63,676 nucleotides of DNA from positions 1 through 63,676 of the forward strand of contig CADCIX010000014.1 of the NCBI GenBank assembly GCA_902801565.1, given 5' to 3'. Both the position numbers and the translations under genes were made by a program. The notes under the pieces are model-generated. The model was not told the origin of the DNA. It made no database searches and saw only the letters and a program-made list of their open reading frames with translations. Source of the stretch: an uncultured Veillonellaceae bacterium (lineage in GTDB: Bacteria; Bacillota; Negativicutes; Selenomonadales; Selenomonadaceae). Shown in pieces: positions 20,154 to 30,068 of the stretch; the first letter of the stretch is position 1; every line of letters begins with the position of its first letter.

Positions 20154-21289
20154 CGAAGAAACGAAAGTTCCTCATTATGACGGCCTCCATCGGTTCAGGG
20201 CACATACGGGCAGCGGAGGCGGTGGAACGGGAACTCCGGCGCCAGTTCCCGGGGGATGATATCCAGATTGTGGATTTCATGTCCCGCAAGACATCCATCT
20301 TCCATGGGATGCTCAAATCCCTTTATTTGAGGATGCTGGATTTTGTGCCAAATCTGTATGATGTTTTCTATAAGGTATCCGGTGACGGTTCCAGCGGGGT
20401 CTTTGCGCAGACCATGTTTGCCGTGGTCATGTGCCATACCATGTGCCGCATCGTGAAGGAGTATGAGCCGGATGTTCTCATCTGTACGCATCCCTTTCCG
20501 GAGGGGGCGGCGGCATTGGCAAGGCGCCTGGGACGGCGCGATGAGTTTTTGCTGGCAGCGGTGCTCACGGATTATTCCCTGCATCAGATATGGATTTACC
20601 CAAAGGTGGACCTGTATTTCACGGCAACGGAAGAAATGCGGGAGGGGCTTCTTGCGAAAGGTTTTTCCCCGGAGCAGGTTTTTGCATCGGGGATTGCGGT
20701 GGCGGAGAATATCCTGGGGGCGCCCTCACGGGAGGAGGCCCGCCGGGGTCTTGGGATGGATGCGGACGCAAAGGCAGTCCTTCTCATGGGGGGCGGTCTT
20801 GGACTTGGGGGGATTCAGGAATCCCTGAAGGACATGGAGCGGATAAAGCGCCCCCTTTCCCTTCTGGTGATTGCCGGACGCAATCTGGAGCTTCAGCAGA
20901 AGGTGGAGCAGTTTGGCAGGGCCTCCCATCATGAGGTCAAGGTATGGGGATACACGGACAGGGTATACGAACTCATGTCGGCGGCGGATATCCTCATCAC
21001 GAAGCCGGGGGCTCTCACCATGAGCGAGGCCTTTGTGCTGGGACTTCCCATGCTGCTTCATGAGCCGATTCCGGGGCCGGAGACGAAGAATGCAGTGTAT
21101 GCATCAGACCATGGGGCAGCAGTATGGGTCCATCATGGAGAGTCCATTGCGGAGGCCGTTGAAAAAATCGTCTTTGATGAGGAGCGACTAGGCTCCATGC
21201 GACGACAAGCTCTCTCATGTGCCCGTCCCCATGCGGCTCACGATATTGTGGGGGTGCTTTCCTCCCTTCTTGCCGACAGGAACTCTTGA
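20150..21289 (+). CDS. Glycosyltransferase, MGDG synthase / UgtP-like (GT28)
   Basis: 379 residues. The N-terminal half matches the MGDG synthase domain (ITASIGSGHIRAAEAVE, CTHPFPEGAA). The C-terminal half matches the GT28 nucleotide-sugar domain (ILITKPGALTMSEAFVLGLP, then PGPETKNA). Family members transfer glucose or galactose to diacylglycerol at the inner membrane, or act in the MurG-like group. Overlaps the SDR gene by 4 bases. Confidence 0.85.
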   Translation: MTKKRKFLIMTASIGSGHIRAAEAVERELRRQFPGDDIQIVDFMSRKTSIFHGMLKSLYLRMLDFVPNLYDVFYKVSGDGSSGVFAQTMFAVVMCHTMCRIVKEYEPDVLICTHPFPEGAAALARRLGRRDEFLLAAVLTDYSLHQIWIYPKVDLYFTATEEMREGLLAKGFSPEQVFASGIAVAENILGAPSREEARRGLGMDADAKAVLLMGGGLGLGGIQESLKDMERIKRPLSLLVIAGRNLELQQKVEQFGRASHHEVKVWGYTDRVYELMSAADILITKPGALTMSEAFVLGLPMLLHEPIPGPETKNAVYASDHGAAVWVHHGESIAEAVEKIVFDEERLGSMRRQALSCARPHAAHDIVGVLSSLLADRNS

Positions 21290-21401
21290 GCAGAAAATTT
21301 CATATATTTTTTTTCGGCCAGAAGGTTTTTGGACGTTTGCATTGAAATATATTATAGAGAAGTGGACGTGTTTACACCAATAGTGGGCTTGGTGATGGGA
21401 T

Positions 21402-21866
21402 ATGACAGTGACAAAGTTGCAACTCAATGCAAATAAGAAATTTCTTTGCCCAAAGTGCGGGCGGGAGCTCGGCCTGATTGAGGGCGGTGCTGTGGCCGTT
21501 GTGGGCGGGAAGGTGGATATGAATGCCGTTCTGCCGAAGCATACCTGCGAGTCTTGCGGCGTATACTATCAGGAACTCTTGAATTCCGGATATTATGACG
21601 AGTTTCCGCTGCCCAAGCAAGAAAAGCTGAAGAAGGTCCTGAAGACGGGCGATCTCCAGCCGATGGAGCTCAAGCGGGAAGCAGATGGGAAGTGTACCTG
21701 CCCGCGTTGTGGCGAGCGCATGGATTTCGTCGAGGGGCAGCCGGTCAGGATTGTCAATGGCAAGCCGGATATGGAGAATGTGATGGACCACTTCGAATGC
21801 CATTATTGCAACTCCGTTTACCGACGCATTGCGACGACGAACTATTTCCAGTGGTCGGAGAAATAA
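21402..21866 (+). CDS. Duplicated zinc-ribbon protein of unknown function
   Basis: 154 residues made of two similar halves. Each has CPKCGRELG- or CPRCGERMD-type CxxCG, then a GG/EGQPVRIVNGKPDME-like stretch, then a second CESCG or CHYCN site and a Tyr-rich end. Each half probably binds one zinc. No membrane helix. It precedes divIC and is possibly in its operon. Confidence 0.6.
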   Translation: MTVTKLQLNANKKFLCPKCGRELGLIEGGAVAVVGGKVDMNAVLPKHTCESCGVYYQELLNSGYYDEFPLPKQEKLKKVLKTGDLQPMELKREADGKCTCPRCGERMDFVEGQPVRIVNGKPDMENVMDHFECHYCNSVYRRIATTNYFQWSEK

Positions 21867-21951
21867 TTCGGGAAACCACTTGCAGAAACGCTGAAATCTC
21901 TGTATCATATATTGGGATGGATGGTTGGCGTTGCTTGAAGGAAGTGTCTTT

Positions 21952-22248
21952 ATGGAAAAGCAGGAGAAAAAGAAGGGTTTCGATTGGTTCCTGCCCATAA
22001 TCGTGTTGATTGTCATCTATTTTTCGTCCCTGCTGATCTCCCAGCAGTTTTATCTGAATCAGGTAAGCCGGGATCAGTCGGCAGCTGATTTGCGCCTGCA
22101 GGCGGCGCAACAGGAAAATGAGGCGCTGCGTCAGGAGCGGGACAGGCTGGAAGATGCGGACTATGTTGAGCGCATTGCGCGGGAGGACCTTGGACTGACA
22201 AGGGCAGGGGAGATACCGTACAGCCCTGTGAAGAAAAATGGAAAATGA
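21952..22248 (+). CDS. divIC: Septum formation initiator, DivIC/FtsB family
   Basis: 98 residues: short basic cytoplasmic tail, one membrane helix (WFLPIIVLIVIYFSSLL), then a periplasmic coiled coil (QAAQQENEALRQERDRLED) and the closing YVERIAREDLGLTRAGE. This is the FtsB/DivIC plan; the protein links FtsL and FtsQ/DivIB at the division site. ATG 21952 with AAGGAAG upstream. The position ahead of the S1-domain gene matches divIC-yabR of Firmicutes. Confidence 0.85.
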   Translation: MEKQEKKKGFDWFLPIIVLIVIYFSSLLISQQFYLNQVSRDQSAADLRLQAAQQENEALRQERDRLEDADYVERIAREDLGLTRAGEIPYSPVKKNGK

Positions 22249-22328
22249 TTTTTTGATGCCATCAGAATGATGCCATCAGGATAATAGTTGTGTTTTGATG
22301 AATCTATCTAAGGGGAGGAAGAATTGTT

Positions 22329-22784
22329 TTGTCTATTGAAGTAGGCAGTGTGGTAGAAGGCGTTGTCACTGGCATCACGAATTTCGGTGCCTTTGTTGAA
22401 CTGCCGGAGGGCAAGGTGGGACTTGTCCACATATCTGAGGTTGCTGACGTCTATGTGAAGGATGTCCATGATTTCCTGAAGGAGCGCGACCAGATCAAAG
22501 TAAAGGTGTTGAGCGTTGATGAGAGGGGCAAGATAGGTCTTTCCATCAAGCAGCTTCAGGAGAAAAAGGAAGAGGCGGCGCAGCCAGCACAGAATTCCTC
22601 TCCTCGTCCGCAATATGGCGCGCGGGATTTTCGCAAGCAGGGTCGCTATGGGGGCGGCAATCTTTCTGCCTCCTTTGAGGACAAGCTTTCGAAGTTTCTC
22701 AAGGACAGCGATGAAAGACTGACGGATTTGCGCAGGAAAACGGACTCGAAACGCGGGGGGCGTGGATCGCGCAGGTCGGATTGA
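22329..22784 (+). CDS. S1-domain RNA-binding protein (YabR-like)
   Basis: 151 residues starting at TTG 22329 behind GGGGAGGAA. Residues 2-72 form an S1 domain (VGSVVEGVVTGITNFGAFVE, LVHISEVADVYVKDV). The rest is a basic, Arg/Gly-rich tail. This is the general-stress/YabR type found between divIC and tilS in Firmicutes; it probably binds RNA or ribosomes. Confidence 0.88.
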   Translation: MSIEVGSVVEGVVTGITNFGAFVELPEGKVGLVHISEVADVYVKDVHDFLKERDQIKVKVLSVDERGKIGLSIKQLQEKKEEAAQPAQNSSPRPQYGARDFRKQGRYGGGNLSASFEDKLSKFLKDSDERLTDLRRKTDSKRGGRGSRRSD

Positions 22785-22866
22785 TATTTGGCACCTGGCA
22801 GGGGTGCAGGCATGGGGCGTGCGTGGCGCGCCCCTATTGCTGTACATTTGAGGAGATTGAGGATGG

Positions 22867-24255
22867 ATGCTGCGGGAAGTAGAGCGGTTCTGTCGTGAGC
22901 ATGGGGTGATCCGTTCGGGAGAGGGCATTGTCGTTGCCTGTTCCGGCGGGGCGGATTCCATGGCATTGGTGCAATGGCTTATGGAGCATCGGCAGCAATG
23001 GGAGCTTCGCCTGTGCATCGCCCATTTCGAGCATGGCATCCGTGGGGAGGAATCCTTGCAGGATGCGGCTTTCGTGGAGAAATGGTGCATGGAGCACCAT
23101 TTGATGTTCCGCAGGGGTTCGGCGAAAATACCGGAGCTTGCCGCAAAGACAGGCGCTTCCCTGGAATTGGCTGCAAGGGAGCAGCGCTATGGGTTCCTTG
23201 AGGGGCTTCGGCAGGAGCTTGGATATGATGTCATTGCGACAGCACATCATGCGGATGACCAGGCGGAGACCGTGCTCATGCGCCTTTTGCGGGGGAGCGG
23301 TATCGACGGCCTTGCCGCCATGCTGCCACGTACCGGATGCATCGCACGCCCGTTCCTTTCCGTGAGGAAGCGGGAACTGGAAGCGTTCTGTGCGGCGCGT
23401 GGGATTGCATCGAGATATGATGCGACAAATGGAATGCCTGACTGCACACGCAACCGTTTGCGGCTGGAACTCATACCAAGGCTTCAAAAGGAGTACAATC
23501 CCAATCTTGTGGAATCCTTGTGCCATTTGGCAAGGTTGGCCTCAGAGCAGCGGGAGTACATGGAGGGAGAGGTTTCCGGGATTCTTCCTGCGGCAGTTCG
23601 GCGCGGGGGCAAGGAACTTTCCCAGAAGGTATTTTGTGAGCAGCCTCCTGCTCTGCAGCGTACCATGCTAAGACGGTTCTTGCAGGAGGGAGAGGCAGGG
23701 TGCAGGGATTTGGGCTTTCAGCATTTTGAAAGTCTGCGCGAATTTCTGTTGCACCGTGGCACAGGGAGCCATATGGAACTGCCGAGGGGATGGAAGGCGG
23801 AGCTTTCTTATGGCTGGTTGCGCCTCTGCCGGCAGCAGGAGACAGAGGATGTGCCATTGCCCGAACGGAGGATTACCGTGCCCGGACGCACCTTGCTGCA
23901 GGAATACGGCATCTCCATAGAGGCGGCGTTCCTTTCGGAGAAACCCGTGCATACAGGGCCGGAGGAATTTTACTGCGATTACGGGAAATTGCCGGGGGAA
24001 CTGGTTGTCCGTCCACGCAGGGCAGGCGATGTGATTTCCTTGTCTGCGGGGCGGAAGTCCCTGAAGAAATTGTTTATCGACAGCCATGTTCCACGGGAAG
24101 AGCGGAACCGGATACCGGTCCTTGTCTCGTCTGATTTGGTCCTGTGGGTTCCCGGGCTGCGGCGCAGTGTCCTTTGTCCTGTGGATGAGGATACCGGGAA
24201 AATACTTTATCTGAGAGTGATGAAAGAAGAGGTGCGAGGCCATGATGAAGGATGA
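22867..24255 (+). CDS. tilS: tRNA(Ile)-lysidine synthase
   Basis: 462 residues. Attaches lysine to C34 of tRNA-Ile(CAU) so that it reads AUA. The PP-loop CSGGADSMAL, the HFEHGIRGEES segment and the TAHHADDQAET motif are all present, with the C-terminal TilS domain (RPRRAGDVI... KKLFIDSHVPR). Overlaps hpt by 14 bases, the usual arrangement. Confidence 0.95.
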   Translation: MLREVERFCREHGVIRSGEGIVVACSGGADSMALVQWLMEHRQQWELRLCIAHFEHGIRGEESLQDAAFVEKWCMEHHLMFRRGSAKIPELAAKTGASLELAAREQRYGFLEGLRQELGYDVIATAHHADDQAETVLMRLLRGSGIDGLAAMLPRTGCIARPFLSVRKRELEAFCAARGIASRYDATNGMPDCTRNRLRLELIPRLQKEYNPNLVESLCHLARLASEQREYMEGEVSGILPAAVRRGGKELSQKVFCEQPPALQRTMLRRFLQEGEAGCRDLGFQHFESLREFLLHRGTGSHMELPRGWKAELSYGWLRLCRQQETEDVPLPERRITVPGRTLLQEYGISIEAAFLSEKPVHTGPEEFYCDYGKLPGELVVRPRRAGDVISLSAGRKSLKKLFIDSHVPREERNRIPVLVSSDLVLWVPGLRRSVLCPVDEDTGKILYLRVMKEEVRGHDEG

Positions 24256-24787
24256 TATCGAGAAAGTCGTCTTCACCGAAGAGGAAATCAAGAAGCGGGT
24301 AGAGGAGATGGGGGCAGAGATCAGCCGTGACTATGCTGATGTACCGGAGGGACTCTTCTGCGTCGGAATCCTGAAGGGGGCAGCCATTTTCTATACGGAT
24401 CTCGTTCGGAAGATTTCCCTGCCGGTCCAGTTCGACTTCATGATTGCCTCCAGCTATGGGGATGCCATGGAGTCCAGCGGGACCGTGCAGATCTTGAAGG
24501 ATCTGGACTATGATATCAAGGGGAAGCATGTTGTCCTCGTCGAGGATATCATCGATTCGGGGACGACCATGCATTATCTTTTGGATTACATCCGTCTCCG
24601 CAAGGCCGCCAGTGTGAAGATCTGCGCTTTTCTGAGCAAGCCTTCGCGCCGCAAGGTGGAGGTCCCCATCGACTACTGTGGCTTCGATGTGCCCGATGAG
24701 TTTCTTGTGGGCTATGGGCTGGACTATGCGGAGAAGTACAGGAATCTTCCCTATATCGGCGTGCTGAAGAAGGAGGTTTACAGCTGA
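24242..24787 (+). CDS. hpt: Hypoxanthine phosphoribosyltransferase
   Basis: 181 residues. Makes IMP and GMP from hypoxanthine or guanine and PRPP. The PRPP loop VVLVEDIIDSGTTM, the N-terminal GILKGAAIFYTDL and the VGYGLDYAEKYRNLPYIG motif are complete. The stop is followed at once by the repeat element that carries the ftsH promoter. Confidence 0.95.
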   Translation: MMKDDIEKVVFTEEEIKKRVEEMGAEISRDYADVPEGLFCVGILKGAAIFYTDLVRKISLPVQFDFMIASSYGDAMESSGTVQILKDLDYDIKGKHVVLVEDIIDSGTTMHYLLDYIRLRKAASVKICAFLSKPSRRKVEVPIDYCGFDVPDEFLVGYGLDYAEKYRNLPYIGVLKKEVYS

Positions 24788-24788
24788 A

Positions 24789-24922
24789 TTTTGCCGTTGG
24801 CAAAATTTGAATCCCCTCCGGGGACTAGCTTTGCGTCGCAACGCGTTATGACAGGATAAACCTGTCGAAACGCCATAAAGAATGTTTTGCCTCTGGCAAA
24901 ACTTGAACAATAGCGTTATAAT
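24789..24922 (+). repeat. Interspersed palindromic promoter repeat, copy 1 (two units)
   Basis: Two palindromes, TTTTGCC-GTT-GGCAAAA and TTTTGCC-TCT-GGCAAAA, flank a spacer containing CCCCTCCGGGG and GACAGG-ATAAA-CCTGTC. The same layout recurs at 33299-33407 and, on the opposite strand, at 63378-63486. A single unit is at 31401-31438. The downstream unit ends in TATAAT. Confidence 0.85.
24893..24922 (+). promoter_or_regulatory. Promoter of ftsH inside the repeat
   Basis: CTGGCA (24893-24898), 18 bp, TATAAT (24917-24922). The -35 box is formed by the right arm of the palindrome, so a protein binding the palindrome would block it. Confidence 0.65.
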
Positions 24923-24975
24923 AATTGGGAATTGATTCTTGGGGAGATGGCTCCTTGAGAGAGGGAGGTCCCGGT

Positions 24976-27015
24976 TTGAATAAGTTTTTACGCAATGTTG
25001 GGTTTTATCTGCTGATCATCCTGGTGGCGATATCCATCATTGACTATTTTTCGGTAAAGAATACAACGAAGCAGGAAATCGGCTACACCGAGTTCCTGCA
25101 GAAGGTGGACAAGGGTGAGGTCGCGAAGGTGACGCTCATCAACAACATGATTCGCGGCACGCTGTCGGATGGGACGGAGTTCACGACGATTACGCCGAAC
25201 TATCCGAACAACGATCCGGGGCTCTATGACAAGCTCCAGGCAAAGAATCTTGAGATTTCGGCGGAGAATCCGCCGGAGCCGCCCTGGTGGTCCACCATGT
25301 TCTCGTCCATCCTGCCCATTCTCCTGCTCATTGGTGTATGGTTCTTCATCATGCAGCAGACGCAGGGTGGCGGCGGCAGGGTGATGTCCTTTGGCCGCAG
25401 CAGGGCCCGCATGAGCGGCAGCGACAAGATCAAGGTCACCTTCGAGGACGTTGCCGGTGCGGATGAGGCAAAACAGGAATTGGAAGAGGTCGTGGAATTT
25501 CTCAAGCATCCGAAGAAATTCGATCTTCTGGGTGCGCGCATTCCAAAGGGCGTCTTGCTCTTCGGCCCTCCGGGCACAGGCAAGACCCTTCTGGCGAAGG
25601 CTGTTGCGGGAGAGGCGGGGGTTCCTTTCTTCTCCATCAGCGGTTCGGATTTCGTTGAGATGTTCGTGGGTGTCGGTGCATCCCGTGTGCGCGATCTTTT
25701 CGAGCAGGCGAAGAAAAATGCGCCCTGCATCGTGTTCATCGATGAGATTGATGCTGTGGGACGTCAGCGCGGCGCCGGTGTCGGCGGCGGGCATGACGAG
25801 AGGGAGCAGACCCTCAATCAGTTGCTGGTGGAAATGGATGGTTTTGCGGCGAATGAGGGAATCATCATCGTCGCGGCGACGAACCGGCCGGACATTCTTG
25901 ATCCGGCGCTCCTGCGCCCAGGACGTTTTGACCGCCAGATCGTGGTGGACAAGCCCGATGTGCGCGGACGTCTTGCCATCCTCAAGGTGCATACGAAGGG
26001 CAAGCCCGTGGCGAAGGATGCAGATTTGGATATCCTCGCTCGCCGCACCCCCGGCTTTACGGGAGCCGACCTGTCGAATCTCGTGAATGAGGCAGCACTT
26101 CTCTCGGCGCGGCGCGACAAGAAGGAAATTGCCATGGCGGAGCTGGAGGAATCCATCGAACGCGTCATGGCAGGTCCTGAACGGAAATCCCACGTCATGA
26201 GCGATGATGAAAAGAAGCTCACGGCATATCATGAGGGCGGTCATACCCTTGTTGGAATGATGCTCAAGCATGCCGATCCCGTCCACAAGGTCACGATCAT
26301 TCCGCGGGGCAGGGCGGGAGGATATACTCTCATGCTGCCCAAGGAAGACCGCTCCTATGCCACGCGTTCGGAGCTCATGGACCGGCTGAAGGTTGCCATG
26401 GGCGGCAGGGTAGCAGAGGAAGTGGTGTTGCAGGAAATCAGCACAGGGGCCTCCCAGGACATCCAGCAGGCCTCGCGGATTGTCCGCAGCATGGTCATGC
26501 AGTATGGCATGAGCGACGTTCTCGGCCCCATTGCCTACGGCGAGGGGCAGGATCATCAGGTGTTCCTGGGCAGGGATTTCAACCACCAGCGCAATTATTC
26601 CGAGGAAGTTGCCTGTGAGATCGACAAGGAAGTTCGCAGGTACATGGAAGAAGCCTATGAGGAGTGCCGCAAGATCATCACGGAGAACCGCGACAAGCTG
26701 GAACTCATCGCTCAGGCCCTCATTGAGCGTGAGACCTTGAGCGCGAAGGAACTGGAGGAACTTCTCACCACAGGCAGGATTGCTGCACCTGTCATCAGGA
26801 AGGACGATGATGTGCCGCCTCCCAAGGGGGATGACGGGAAACCGGCGCTTCCACATCAGGAAGAAGGCCCGAAGGACGGGAGTCCGGCCTATATTGGCCC
26901 GACTCTTTCGGAGCCTGTGAAGGTCGATGCCGAAGCTGTTCCCGTGGAGGAAAAAGAAAAGATTCCCGCAGGGGAATCCGAGCCGAAATTCAATGTGACA
27001 CATTATGATAAATGA
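24976..27015 (+). CDS. ftsH: ATP-dependent zinc metalloprotease FtsH
   Basis: 679 residues: membrane helix near the N-terminus, periplasmic part, second helix ([18 protein letters not shown]), AAA domain with Walker A GPPGTGKT, Walker [12 protein letters not shown] and SRH, then the zinc protease with HEGGH (the Ala usual at the third position is Gly; HExxH is intact). Degrades unassembled membrane proteins and regulators. TTG 24976 has GAGGGAGG 6 bases upstream. The C-terminal tail is Pro/Glu-rich. Confidence 0.97.
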   Translation: MNKFLRNVGFYLLIILVAISIIDYFSVKNTTKQEIGYTEFLQKVDKGEVAKVTLINNMIRGTLSDGTEFTTITPNYPNNDPGLYDKLQAKNLEISAENPPEPPWWSTMFSSILPILLLIGVWFFIMQQTQGGGGRVMSFGRSRARMSGSDKIKVTFEDVAGADEAKQELEEVVEFLKHPKKFDLLGARIPKGVLLFGPPGTGKTLLAKAVAGEAGVPFFSISGSDFVEMFVGVGASRVRDLFEQAKKNAPCIVFIDEIDAVGRQRGAGVGGGHDEREQTLNQLLVEMDGFAANEGIIIVAATNRPDILDPALLRPGRFDRQIVVDKPDVRGRLAILKVHTKGKPVAKDADLDILARRTPGFTGADLSNLVNEAALLSARRDKKEIAMAELEESIERVMAGPERKSHVMSDDEKKLTAYHEGGHTLVGMMLKHADPVHKVTIIPRGRAGGYTLMLPKEDRSYATRSELMDRLKVAMGGRVAEEVVLQEISTGASQDIQQASRIVRSMVMQYGMSDVLGPIAYGEGQDHQVFLGRDFNHQRNYSEEVACEIDKEVRRYMEEAYEECRKIITENRDKLELIAQALIERETLSAKELEELLTTGRIAAPVIRKDDDVPPPKGDDGKPALPHQEEGPKDGSPAYIGPTLSEPVKVDAEAVPVEEKEKIPAGESEPKFNVTHYDK

Positions 27016-27018
27016 TGT

Positions 27019-27050
27019 ACGGGGCTGCCGATAGGGCAGCCCCGTTTTGT
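27019..27050 (+). terminator. Rho-independent terminator after ftsH
   Basis: GGGGCTGCC-GATAG-GGCAGCCCC followed by GTTTTG. Confidence 0.88.
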
Positions 27051-27076
27051 ACGGAAATGTATAGGAGTATGTCTTT

Positions 27077-27697
27077 TTACAGGGTAACTTTTTCGAAATC
27101 GGAGGCGGGATGTTTGCAGATGGGGCAGATGAAGTCTGCCGGGAGTTCCTCTCCCTCGTATTCATAGCCGCAGATCTTGCAGCGCCAGACGGTTTTTCCG
27201 GAGGGTGCCTTGGGGGCCTGCGGTTTTGGCTTGATATGCTGCTGGTAGTAGGTATAGGTGGCGGAGGGAATCTCGTTCAGGGCTTCCACGTCCACGACCT
27301 TTGCGAGGAAGATGGTATGGGTACCCACATCGATTTTCTGGGTGACATCTGCGGAGAGGAAGGAATTTGTTCCCTGGGTGATGGCCAGGGTCCCGTTCGC
27401 TGTCCTCTGCACCGCATCGAAGCCTGCAAACTTGTCCACGGTCTTCCCGCTCTGGAACCCGAAACGCTTGAAGAGGTCAAAATCTGCCTTCTCGCTGAGG
27501 ATGGAAGCGGTGAAATGTCCTGTTGCGGCAATCATGTCGTGGGTATAGTTCATTTTGTTGACGGCGATCGTGACCTGGAGCGGGTCCGATGTCACCTGTG
27601 TCACCGTGTTGATGATGCACCCGTTGTCCTTGCCATCCTGATTTGCCGTCAGTACGAACAGGCCGTAGGAAATGTTGAACATTGCTTTTGTGTCCAT
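27077..27697 (-). CDS. High-molecular-weight rubredoxin (flavin reductase + rubredoxin)
   Basis: 206 residues. Residues 1-150 are an FMN-binding flavin reductase-like domain (MFNISYGLFVLTA, VTSDPLQVTIAVNK); residues 165-206 are rubredoxin with WRCKICGYEYEGEELP and FICPICKH binding one iron. Such proteins pass electrons to diiron flavoproteins that reduce O2 or NO in anaerobes. The start at 27697 has AAAGGAG upstream; the longer frame to 27730 does not. Follows the AsmA-like gene in the same direction. Confidence 0.88.
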   Translation of the reverse strand: MDTKAMFNISYGLFVLTANQDGKDNGCIINTVTQVTSDPLQVTIAVNKMNYTHDMIAATGHFTASILSEKADFDLFKRFGFQSGKTVDKFAGFDAVQRTANGTLAITQGTNSFLSADVTQKIDVGTHTIFLAKVVDVEALNEIPSATYTYYQQHIKPKPQAPKAPSGKTVWRCKICGYEYEGEELPADFICPICKHPASDFEKVTL

Positions 27698-27716
27698 GAG
27701 AAAAACTCCTTTCGAT

Positions 27717-29135
27717 TCACTGTTTGTCATAGATATAGGTCATTCTTGTCTCACCCGTCGTCATATTGACCAGATCGACGGGGTGGAGGGTCAGTTTTCC
27801 GTCGATGATGCTGATGAAATCTGTTTGGAGCTGGTAATGCCCGATGTCGATCCTTGCATCGTAGAAGCGGAGATCGCGGTAGGCATTGCTGAAACGTCCG
27901 CTGATCTTGTCGAAGGGTATCCATTCATACCTCCCGGGACCGGAGGTGAAACTGCCGTAGCATTTCAGGTCGCGGGATTGTTCATTGGAGACAAGGTAGA
28001 TTTCCATATCCACGGGACAGCTCAATCCTGCACCACGAAATGCCTTGCTCGCCCGCAGATCCTTTCCAAACCCGTGAATGTGGTAATATCGTGTGTCGAT
28101 ATTGTAGTCGCCTTCTGCATTCAAAGTTCCGCCATATACTTTGGCGGAGACATCGTGGAAGTCGAGCTGGGCATCCTCATAGTGGACGTCGCCTCGTACA
28201 TTCTCGAATTCCATTCCGGGAAGGCGCAGCCGGTCCATGGAGAGGGTTCCGTTTGCCACGGGATGGGAGATGGGACCTGTGAAATAGGTTTGCAGAGTGA
28301 CGGCATCCTCGATGTTCAGGCCGAAACCGAGAGAAGCGGGCTGGACATCCTGCAGGAGAACGGTCAGGTCGCATTCCGGCACAGGCTCACAGGTGAGGTC
28401 AATGTCACCGTGGATGGTCATGCCGTTGCCGATCATGGTTCCACCAAATCGTCCGGTATAGGCTTTCAGTGACACCGATTTGTCACTGTTGATGTCCGTG
28501 TTGAAATAGACGCCGCTCAGGTAATATTGGCGCTCCTTGTAGAAGATTTCCATCAGGCAGTTTTCCAGATGAAATTTCAGACGGAATCTGTGTCCCTTGT
28601 GGTTGAAATTCTGCCACTGGTTTTCCATTTTTTGCTGATTTCGCATGCGGCGCCGTTCGCCGATAGCCCTTCGTTCCTCCTCACTCTTGCCGGCAAGACT
28701 GACCTTGTCTTCCCAATTCGGCTCGGTGTCGTCAATTTTCTTCAGGTCGGGGGAATGGCGCACGAAATCCACGTTCATATGGTCGTCGAAATGGATGGAA
28801 ACCAGGGCGTTCTTGAGGGTGAGTTCCTGCAGTGTTGTGGATTTGAGATTCCAGGTGATAATATCCCAGGGGCGGACATGAAAGCTTCCTTCCGGAATGT
28901 GAAGGATGGTTCCGCCGTGATCGTCTATCCATTTCAGGTCTTCAAACTCTACATCGCCGAGGATATTGGCCTCAATGCGTTCAACAGTAATTGTGCCGCG
29001 CAATATATCCTGCCGTTCCATGGCGTAGTTGAAGACCATGGCGGCGCTTTTGGCAAGGATGAAACTCCAGAGAAACAGGAGGATGAGGATAGAAGGTATA
29101 CCGTACTTGAGAAATTTGTATAGGGTTTTCAGCAT
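27717..29135 (-). CDS. AsmA/TamB-like envelope protein
   Basis: 472 residues: one N-terminal membrane helix (IPSILILLFLWSFILA), then a long beta-rich periplasmic region (GTITVERIEANILGDVEFED, ISHPVANGTLSMDRL, FGGTMIGNGM). This is the AsmA/DUF748-like pattern of proteins that bridge inner and outer membranes and move lipids, which fits a diderm. The family is inferred from fold pattern, not from a signature motif. Confidence 0.55.
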   Translation of the reverse strand: MLKTLYKFLKYGIPSILILLFLWSFILAKSAAMVFNYAMERQDILRGTITVERIEANILGDVEFEDLKWIDDHGGTILHIPEGSFHVRPWDIITWNLKSTTLQELTLKNALVSIHFDDHMNVDFVRHSPDLKKIDDTEPNWEDKVSLAGKSEEERRAIGERRRMRNQQKMENQWQNFNHKGHRFRLKFHLENCLMEIFYKERQYYLSGVYFNTDINSDKSVSLKAYTGRFGGTMIGNGMTIHGDIDLTCEPVPECDLTVLLQDVQPASLGFGLNIEDAVTLQTYFTGPISHPVANGTLSMDRLRLPGMEFENVRGDVHYEDAQLDFHDVSAKVYGGTLNAEGDYNIDTRYYHIHGFGKDLRASKAFRGAGLSCPVDMEIYLVSNEQSRDLKCYGSFTSGPGRYEWIPFDKISGRFSNAYRDLRFYDARIDIGHYQLQTDFISIIDGKLTLHPVDLVNMTTGETRMTYIYDKQ

Positions 29136-29321
29136 AGAGAACAGCCCTTTTCCGTTCCGTGTGTTTTGTGTTTTTGCAAAAGTCTTAGAAAATCTTGAAG
29201 GATTTTGCTTTTGCTGTATCGAATCAATCTATAAGGATATATTCTACAAATCGTAAGATAATTCCTGCAAGGAGACGGGAGTTTATACAAGAGAACTTTG
29301 AAGGACAAAGGATGTGAGATT

Positions 29322-30068
29322 ATGAACAAACAGGAGGTTAGCTGGTTCAGCCCGAGTTTGCATAAAGATATGCGGATTCGTGTGTATGGCAGCGGCGAGG
29401 TGCCGTTTCTGGTTTTTCCGACCCAGGCAGCAATGAGTGATAATTTTGAAAATTTTGGGATGATAGATGCTTTGGTGGGGGACATTGACAGCGGACGTAT
29501 CCAGTTGTTCTGCGTGGACAGCGTGGACGAGGAGAGTTGGCTCAATCTTTGGGGAGACTTGTATGGGCGGGCGCAGAGGCAGGAGGAATACTACGAGTAC
29601 ATCATTGAGGAAGTGCTTCCCTTTGTTCGGAAAAACAATGGCACAGGGATGCTGCCGATTGCGACGGGCTGTGACTTGGGGGCACTCCATGCTGCGATTG
29701 TCTTCCTGCGCCGCCCGGAACTTTTCGGCGGGCTTCTGGCCCTGTCCGGTACCTATGATGCGAAGTTCTACTTTGGCGGATGGTCCAATGGCACCCTCTA
29801 TGACAATTCTCCCGTGGATTCCCTGGCGAACATCTCTCCGGATCATGAATACATCGATATCTACAATGAGAAACGCATTGTGCTTTGCGTGGGGCAGGGG
29901 CGATGGGAGGATGAAGCGCGTCGTACCACAGCCATCATGCGGGATATCTTTGATGCGAAGGGAATCCATGGCTGGGTGGATTTCTGGGGCTATGATGTGG
30001 ACCATGACTGGTACTGGTGGAAGAAGCAGATGGTCTACTTCCTTCCCTATGTGCTGGGAGAGGCCTGA
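29322..30068 (+). CDS. Esterase-fold protein with Asp at the nucleophile position
   Basis: 248 residues of the bacterial esterase D-like alpha/beta hydrolase group. The nucleophile elbow, usually GCSMGA, reads GCDLGA here, so the catalytic Ser is missing. The C-terminal His region GYDVDHDWYWWKKQM is kept. ATG 29322 follows AAAGGATG. It is probably not a serine esterase; it may bind a ligand, or use another mechanism. Its end overlaps the end of yigZ on the other strand by 22 bases. Confidence 0.65.
   Translation: MNKQEVSWFSPSLHKDMRIRVYGSGEVPFLVFPTQAAMSDNFENFGMIDALVGDIDSGRIQLFCVDSVDEESWLNLWGDLYGRAQRQEEYYEYIIEEVLPFVRKNNGTGMLPIATGCDLGALHAAIVFLRRPELFGGLLALSGTYDAKFYFGGWSNGTLYDNSPVDSLANISPDHEYIDIYNEKRIVLCVGQGRWEDEARRTTAIMRDIFDAKGIHGWVDFWGYDVDHDWYWWKKQMVYFLPYVLGEA

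Noticed and set aside
24789-24825. The TTTTGCC/GGCAAAA hairpin as a simple terminator of hpt or ogt
   Set aside because: No T-tract follows, and all four copies carry a correctly spaced -35/-10 pair instead.
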